Shown one piece after another: positions 52,601 through 61,600 of a stretch of 64,000 bases of DNA. The translations under genes were made by a program, and so were the position numbers. This stretch comes from Owenia fusiformis (taxonomy: Eukaryota; Annelida; Polychaeta; Sabellida; Oweniidae): positions 27,103,223 through 27,167,222 of the forward strand of contig CAIIXF020000002.1 in NCBI GenBank assembly GCA_903813345.2. Reading direction: 5' to 3'. The notes under the pieces are model-generated. The model ran no database searches, had not been told where the DNA came from, and saw only the letters and a list, made by a program, of their open reading frames with translations. Each line of letters starts with the position of its first letter. Position 1 is the stretch's first letter.

Positions 52601-55600
52601 TACTGAGGAGACAGGGAGGAATTACAGTATGTGCTCTGGCGAAAGCTGCAAGCTGACGAAAGTGCAAGCTATGATAATACTGTTTTAGATGTACGCAAAC
52701 CCAATTTGGAATAATCCCTGGGACACTTCTGTATAGTACGACCTTAACAAGATGCATTAAATTTTAGTATTGAAAGTAATAAATAGTACATGGGTACTGG
52801 GCTCACATGGTGTTGCTCAAAAGTGAATGATGGCTAAAATGGCAGAAAATGGATGTAATTTTTGCCAATTTTTTGCAACAAAATAATTTCATACAACCAC
52901 TCTTTACAGTGACATGGCTTTTTACAATGCAGGACACCTGAAATTATTTATAAAGCTAGGAAATGGGCCAAAAATGAATTTCGCGAGACAAAAAAGGCGA
53001 CCATTTTGAAAATAGGGGAGCTTTTACACTAGGAGTCATAAGGGAGTTTTCTGTATTGATGTTGAATAAATATAACATAAAATTGGGAATATTATCGACA
53101 CAGGTTTTAAAGCAAATGGTCCAAAAGTGAATTTCGCGAGATAAAAATGGCGCCCATTTTGAAAATAGGCAAGCTTTTGAACCAGGAGTCATAGGGGGCT
53201 TTTCTATATTGATGTTGAACAAAAATAATTTAAAACCGGAATCCTATTGACAGAGGTTTAAAAACTGGCCAATTGTTGATGGACAGATGGACGGACAGAC
53301 AGACAGCTCACCATGTGACGAGCTCACCATGTGAGCTGTCTGTCTGTCCGTCCATCTGTCCGTCAACAATTGGCCAGTTTTTGAACCTCTGTCAATAGGA
53401 TTCTGGTTTTAAATTATTTTTGTTCAACATCAATATAGAAGAGCCCCCTATGACTCCTGGTTCATGTGAGCTAAAAATAATAAAAAGAATGAACTCAACA
53501 TTCTCATTTTTATTTTAACATTGTATTAAGTATTATTCAACACAATTATTTACATGTGTTCTAAATTCATTAGGAAACTATATATGTATAGTCAACCAAA
53601 GTCACTCTTCAATTAGTGTTCTACTGTACAGGTGTTTCCTTTTATTTTACTGTTCCGAGCTTCTGGATTTTCTAGAACATAAAACAAGCAAAGACCAAAC
53701 TGGCAGGATATATGCATCTCATCCTCAGACGGTTAAAGTTAAGGACATTGTAATTTGTCAGTGTTGTGCAATGAAGCTCATTACAATAATATTATGGCTG
53801 TGACATCGTAACAGTATTTACGCTAATCTCTCTATGTTCTTCTTGTTTTGTGCCACACAATAACACTTTCTTATATCCATTTCTAAAGTTCTTGTTGACG
53901 ATACCATACATGATACTGTTCACGCAGGAGTTGCTGATGGCCAATCTAGTTACAAAGACAAGCCATTCTTTTGGGAGTATATCACCAGAGTCTATGATCA
54001 CAGTTAGCGCATATGGTGACCAAAATAACACAAATAAGAGTGACACCAGAAAAAATGCCAACACCTGTCTCATTTTCTTACTCTGGGCTGTTGATTTTGA
54101 TGTCACATTTGTATTGTGACTCGCAACTGATTTGGAACTCGATCGAATTGTTATGAAAGTTTTAATGTAACATATAAATGTAATAGTTAGCGGCATGATA
54201 ATACCTATACTCATCAGGAATAGTGTATATGATATGCTATCCATGTGATTGTATATGCAATAGCCAATCTTAGTGACAAAGGCTGTTTTTCCCCAGCCAA
54301 AAAATCCAGGCATACACATCAAGCAAACATACAGCAAAACTCCAAACGAGATTCCAACAACAGATCTGGGATTGAAGACTTTTCTGTATTGTCCTTGTCT
54401 GCAAATATAGAAGTATCGATCCACCGCAAGGACTGCCAACATGTTGATGGATATTCCTAAAGATATCATACAAAGGTAGCCAAACCATGCACAATGGAAA
54501 CCAATGACGTCATAACCCATCAATGTGTTCGTTGCCACAATTGGGCACATGAACGCGCAGACAAATAAGTCGGCAATGGCAACATAAACGATGAACACAT
54601 TGCTGATAGTCTGTAATTGTTTGTTGAAAATCACTGTGACGATGATCAACGCATTGCCAAATACACCAATGACCCCCACGGTAACCATGAAAACAATATC
54701 AACAATATGTTTTGGCTCCATCTTTGTAAGTAACCCAATCCTAAATGTTTTTACGGAACTTCACGTGGTGTATTTTCTTCAATTGTGTAATACAATCCTG
54801 TCTGTATGCTTAAATCTAGTCCTTTGGCATACAGTTATTCCATCAAGAAATAACTTATTTAGAAACGTTATTTTTTTTTAGATGTACTACTAAGACACCG
54901 GCTATGGTGCAGATGAAATGTCAACATATCTCAGCCATATTTCAAGAATAGTTAGCTGAGTGTATAATAATTGTACTCCTTCTGTGTGATGGAAATAAAA
55001 GAAATAAAAGTTTTAAAGGAAAATTAGCTCTACATTTCAAACAAGCTTTATATTTGTTGTAATCCTCCATGAACACTCTGTTGTCAAAGAACGTGATAAT
55101 GCAGTGATGAACTTTAAAAGTTCAATAACCGTTATCAATCATTGGTTCCCAATTGATTCTTTGTCACTTCTTTTGTGTCTGTGAAATATTCAGACAAGGG
55201 GAATCAACTGGAATTGATTGAATTTGATTGTTTTATTCTATTCCTTTCTATATCTCCACTTATACTCTATTGATTACATATGAAAATGAGGTACCCTCAT
55301 AGAAACTGCAATATCAAATCTATATGACCAATTATATGGTATTTATTAATATAAGTAGTAAAAGTAAGTGAAATGTGAACAGCTTGGATGCAATTGTTTG
55401 TTAGCTAGTTTGTTTCCTTATTTGTTTGTTTGTTTGTTTGTTAGTTTGCTTACTTATTTGTATGCTTGGTCATTGTGACGTATATTACAGATGTTACAGT
55501 ACAAATTGAATACTCATTGGGCATTATTAATTCTAATCAAGTTCTTGAATGTTCTTTGTTTGTTTGTGTTTGTTTGTTTGTTTGATTGTTTGTTTGTTTG

Positions 55601-58600
55601 TTTGTTTGTTGTGAGGTCTATCACAGATGTAACAGTATAGCAACCCATGGCCTGGATACTCATTGGGCATAACCAATTCTCTTCCAGGTCTTGCATGTTA
55701 TTTGTTTGTTTGTTTTTCTTTGTTTGTTTGTTTGTTTGGTTGGTTGATTGTTTGTTTGTTTTTGTTTGTTGAACACTCATTTGGCATAAATATCTTCTAA
55801 CCAAGGGATTGAAATGCTATCTTTGTAAAAGGGTGACATAGTATTTGGGTATAATTGATGTGTCACACTTTTCATTGATTCTTACTCAAATATTCACTTT
55901 TGTCCATCAGCTCATATGTCAAGGCACCCTACCCAACGTGACTATTTACGCCTCATTGATTGACTTATAACCACTGACATTGATTACAGATCATTACGTA
56001 CATTAAAGAGTCTCTTTACATCTCAAAAATAAAATTACTATAAAACGTTTCTATAGGCTTTCTGTAAGTTAATGATGAATGTTGGAATGAAAAACAACCC
56101 TCACAAGTCTCATGTTAATAGTTTGAGCCACGCTTAATATGCAATTATATATGCACACAATATAATCAAATACAACACCACAACTAGGGTCAGACAATTA
56201 ACTGAAAACTGAGAAGTTCCGACTGTCATTGACCTCAATGATCTGTTAGGTTTGGAATCATTTAGTTCATTAATTGAGTGAAAAATATAATTCGTAAATG
56301 CGCATTCTCTAGAATAATGACAGGCCCGTAGCTAGGGGGGGGGTTCGATAAGTTCGAGCGAAGCCCCCCTGGCCAAAAAAATCGTTCAAAATCATGCAGT
56401 ATGATTTTGGACCAAAATTGTCACAAGTGAACCCCCTGGAATTTTTCAAAAAGTGAAACCCCCTTGGCTACGGGCCTGAAAGAACCAAAAATGAAACCAA
56501 GGGAGTCAAAAACATGAACCAACCAGAAAATCTTTAAACTGTCAGACTATAATCCCAACATGGCAACCTAGGCTTATACTCTCCTGATGACAAGCAAGAA
56601 ATATTCATACATCTGCATGAATTCACATATATCTGCTGATCAATCAGTACATTGTTAGGACAAAAACAATAAATGTTCAATTATTTGCTCTCTGCATATA
56701 ATTACTCAGTAAAATAACCACTACTCTTGTATTTTGAAAAATTATTTACATGGACAACGAGAATGCTTAAAAATCTAACAAAGTATTAACATCCAAAATG
56801 TCACCACCTTCCATTTGTAACAGACACAAAACGCCGACAACAACCCGCAAAACACACTCCAAAAAATATGTTACCACTAAGTAATGGTGATATGAAAATA
56901 CAGTTATATTACCTTTAGAAGTAATGCCTGTACCCCAGGGAAATTTGGCCAATTGATCTGTTGTAAGATCTTGTCTAACTTCTCCCTACAGTCAGGCCTG
57001 TCAAGTTGAATGTTCCTGATGATCTAAAAACAAACAATCATATGTGTGTAGAAACAGTCAGGCCTGTCAAGTTGAATGTTCCTGTTGATCTAAAAACAAA
57101 CAATCAAATGTATGTAGAAACAGGCAGGCCTGTCAAGTTGAATGTTCCTGATGATCTAAAAACAAACAATCAAATGTATGTAGAAACAGTCAGGTCTGTC
57201 AAGTTGAATGTTCTTGATGATCTAAAAACAAACAATCAAATGTGTGTATAAACAGTCAGGCCTGTCAAGTCGAATGTTCCTGATGATCTAAAAACAAACA
57301 ATCGGAGAATTCACTATTCAAGCAAATGACCTAAATACAGTTTAACCTGTCCTAGTGAACACACCTCTTTAGTAAACACCTGTGTCTTAGCACATACTCC
57401 ATTGACTTCTGTATAAAATCGCCTCTCTGTAGTGAACACCTACCTACAGTGAACACATTTTTGTGGCTCCATAGTTGTTCACTATATACAGGTTTTACTG
57501 TGGTCCTATTTAGAGATACTACCAGGAGGTGGAATCAAAGAAAAAAAAGAAAATAATCATGAACCAAATACATAAATACATATACTTGGGCCCTCTAAAC
57601 ATATATTGACTAAGCACTCTGAATCATTTCACTGGATATAAAGCCTGTACTTCGTCTTTTTGATATGTTTTAAATATACTATCAGTTAACATTAAGAAAT
57701 TTTGTGAGTATGCTCTCTAGCACAATAATTAGAACTAGATAACGGCAACTCCGCGGAGTAGCAAATCCCAACAAACAAAATATCAATTACCGAATTCCAA
57801 TCAATTATACTCATTACTTTGGTTAAAATTGAAAAATTTAGATTTTAGAATTGCGAATTCCTGCAAAGCAGCCATTTTGAATTTTCTGAGGTACAAATCT
57901 GAAAAATAATACCATAATTGTGATCTACTCCAAAATTCCTTCAATTTGAGTATAATATAGCCATACTTTGAAGGGATCGAAAAATTATTGCAAAATCGTA
58001 CATTAGACGGCCATTTTGAATTTTACAAGTCTCGAATCAGAAAAAAGATACAATATTTGCAATCTACTCTTAATTGTCTTTAATTTGAGTATAATAAAGC
58101 TATACTTTAGAAAGATCTAAAAATAAGCGAATATTTCTGTTTTCCTGACCCCCCATATACGGCCCCTTGGGGTCAGGATGAAAAACACAGAATATATGTG
58201 AAATAGATAGATGCTGCAAATATACTACCAAAATTTCAAACAATAATATTTATTACTTTGGTTTAGAATGAAAAATTTATGACTTTTGCGAATAAGTCCC
58301 GTCATTTTTAAAGCGGTGGCCATCTTTTTTTGCGTAAAACTATTCACCAATATACATCTTTCCACTAAATATGAAGAAAATCCGTCAACTAATATTTGAG
58401 TTATCTTCCGGACGGACAGACGGATGGACGGACGGACGGACGGACGGACGGACGGACGGACTGACGGACTGACGGACTGACGGACTGACGGACGGAGGGC
58501 TTCACTATATCCCTACCGAACTTCGTTCGTTGGGATAATTAAATATATTTTTGTCAAAGAATTGTATTTTCCCAAAGATTTCTAGAAAGGTCAAAATAAG

Positions 58601-61600
58601 TTTGCAACCTCCTTCCTTGCTTACCTTTTCAAACAACCTTATATCATTTCACTGGATTTGAAGTCTTTAATTTAGTGTTTCAATATGTTTTGAGTATACA
58701 TGTACTATCAGTAAAAAACAAGAAAGGCAATCTCTGGTAGACTAAATATATTTTTGGCAAAAATTATATTTTTCTAGAAAAGCTCAAAAAAATTTGCAAT
58801 ATCCTTCCTTACCTTTTCCAGCAACCTTATAGCTAGGACAAACTCATATTCATAATCACTCTCTAGTAGCGAGACTGCTACCCAGAACATCTGAGACAGA
58901 ATGGTGAGTTTATCATCCTGTGCCCCAGGGTCTGTCAGGTTTTTCAATGATTGAGCGCTCCTAGAACGGGAGAGGTTTGTGTATTGCTTACGAGTGTCAA
59001 GCTCTAAGGAAGTACGTTGCCTGGCATCTCCGAGTCTGGCGTCACCTGTTGGGTTAGATGTAGAATTTTATTACAATTTAAAAGTTTTGAACATTTGCTG
59101 GCTATAGTGCATTTGTAACTTTTGATGTTCCCTATTATCATTTAATGTGAGGATCAAATTTGATAGAGTTAAAAAAATTAAAATGGGCTAAAACTTTCCT
59201 GGGAATGTCCCTCTTTGTTATAACTTAAAATGGATTAAAATACTGGTATATAAAAATATCATGTATACCCTTTCCTTCAGCTCCTGGAACATCAGATTTT
59301 CGATTTATGACTCCAGAAAAGTTATAACTTGTGCTCCTCATGTGATGCGGCGGTGACGTCCTGAGTACAACTGTGGCGCTCTTTTTCATCTCAGAACGAG
59401 GCTCCTTGGTCAGGTTGGGAGTTGACATAAACAGTTCTTTCATGAAGTCCATTGGTCGGAACCCCAAATCCAAGACATCAACTGCTGATTCTAATGTCAG
59501 CATTATCTCCGTGACATACCCCTGCATGTCTTCTCCAGGCTCCGAAACTGTTTCAACCAATCGGGAGAGAATGTCTGACAACATGCGTGATGTGATGGGT
59601 ACACGTAATGCTCGGAAAACCTAATGTCAAAATCAGCAGAATTAAGTAAATCAAATCACTATATAATCCAACCCTCCAAATCTTTAAAATGTCAAATAGG
59701 TAATACCAATACTAATCTAAAATAGCGTTGGATTTACAAAACATAAAGAAAGCCACTATATGCATTTAACTCTAATAGAAATAAAAAGAATATATTACTG
59801 TCACATTTATTAACTCGAAATCATGTCTGAGGAACAACAAAATCAGGTATGACCAACAATTCTTTTTAAGCATAATGCTACCTTACCTGAAATGATCGAC
59901 CAGCGTAATGTCTGGACGAACAAGCCAAAGCAAGCTGCAAAGCTATCTGAGTCCATCTCTGCTCTAGGTGGGCCATGGGTTGCGATTCTTTGAATATATT
60001 CAGTACATAACCTATAAAATGCTCCAACTGGTCTGCACTCTTTATTGTCAACATCTTTGATGTGATATCTTCATAGTTCCACAAGGGACGGTTTTTCCTA
60101 AAAATGAAAATAATGCATATAAGAAATTGGGTTGTGTTTAGAGGAATCAATGAAGAAAGAATCATACACTAAATCAACATTATAGATGTACATACAAGAA
60201 GTCAACACATCAGAAAAGTCCAGACCCCAGTTGAGACAATTTGTAGGGAAAATGTGAAATAAGTATGTGACGACAATGCTACTAAGAGCACTTGCCTGGA
60301 TAGCAATGGGTTGTCTTCAATCCCCAATGTGATGGACTGACTTTTTCAAATGAGCCCTCAGCAGAGGATTTCATTCTGTGTTTTGATTAACTGCAGTATA
60401 TGGCAATACATTAAGAATACTGATTTTATTGATAGTGTAGGTTATACCCCCATTATACCTCAAAAAGATCACATCCATTTCTACAGCTTAATGACTAATT
60501 ACCCATGTAAAAGTAAATTATTTTATAAAATACAGTAAAACCTGTCTAAGTGGAACACATTTGTTACCTCTAAAAAGTGTTCCACTTGGGAAGTGTTCCA
60601 CTAACAGAGGTTATTTAACATAAGGTCACTTATTCATGGGACCAAAATTATTCCATTGACAGAGGAGCACCTCTTGCAGAGATGTTCCACTTTACAGGTT
60701 TTTCTGTATGCCAAATTACCTTGAAGACAGGAACTCTATGAGGGCCTTGCAGACCTCCTCAGTGTTGTGTAACCTGTCAACATTTACGAGCTCTATACCA
60801 TTCTCTGGTGTTATGGTAAGGGCAGAATTAACGCTGAATGTTGATTGGCCAACAGGACCTGCCTGAAGTTGGGACTCTGTTTTCTTTTCTGGAGATTCTG
60901 AAAGAAGTTTTGAATAAAACCAGTTTATAAATAACATTTATAGTTATTTTAAGTTGTGAAATTTACAGATAATGCAGTTTATGTTTGTTGTGCCAATATC
61001 AAAACTTGATAATAATAGGTGGGTCATTCAATAACATTTTCTATCCACATTATTTTACTTAAAGACTCACCAATAAATGTAAATTCTTTCACATAGTCAG
61101 TAGGGCAAGTCAGGGAGCATTCATTATTTATATTCCTGTTGCTTAGCAGCACCTTGGTCAGCTCAATCTGATCGTCACCATGACGAGCAAGAACTAGAAG
61201 TAAGTTGAGTAGGAGGGTCTTGCAATGTTCATGGACCAGGGACTTAGGGTTATCCATTCCTGAAAAATAAGTATAATGCATACACTAAAACATGAGTTAC
61301 CATAGCAACTATAAATTTTGACAAATCATAGAACATCAGCTTACTTTTTGTGGCTAAATCTACAAATATTTTCTCAATATCATATGAAAGTTCCAAACAG
61401 AAATCTCAAAAATAAGAAAATACGAGCATTTGTAGATGAACTTACTAAACAATCTTGTATTAAAGCTAGAACTGTGACAAGAAGCTCATTTTGCTAAGTT
61501 TCTTTCTAAAATCAAAAATGTATGTTTTCCTGCCAAGATTATAGAATAAAATATTTGAAGTTTACCAAGGAATATGACATGTAACATCAAAGGTAAATGT

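Larger units (their letters stand above)
54722..56912. other. fry intron 11, part upstream of the GPCR
   Basis: No further exon seen. It would contain the GPCR promoter. Contents: TTTG microsatellites, the CAGGCCCGTAGC MITE and a GTCACCAC MITE next to exon 11. Confidence 0.5.

Noticed and set aside
55514-55804. Minus-strand frame rich in NKQTNKQ
   Set aside because: Translation of the TTTG microsatellite.
57006-57251. 81-residue plus-strand frame with [22 protein letters not shown] repeats
   Set aside because: Antisense reading of the 66-bp exon 11 acceptor array.
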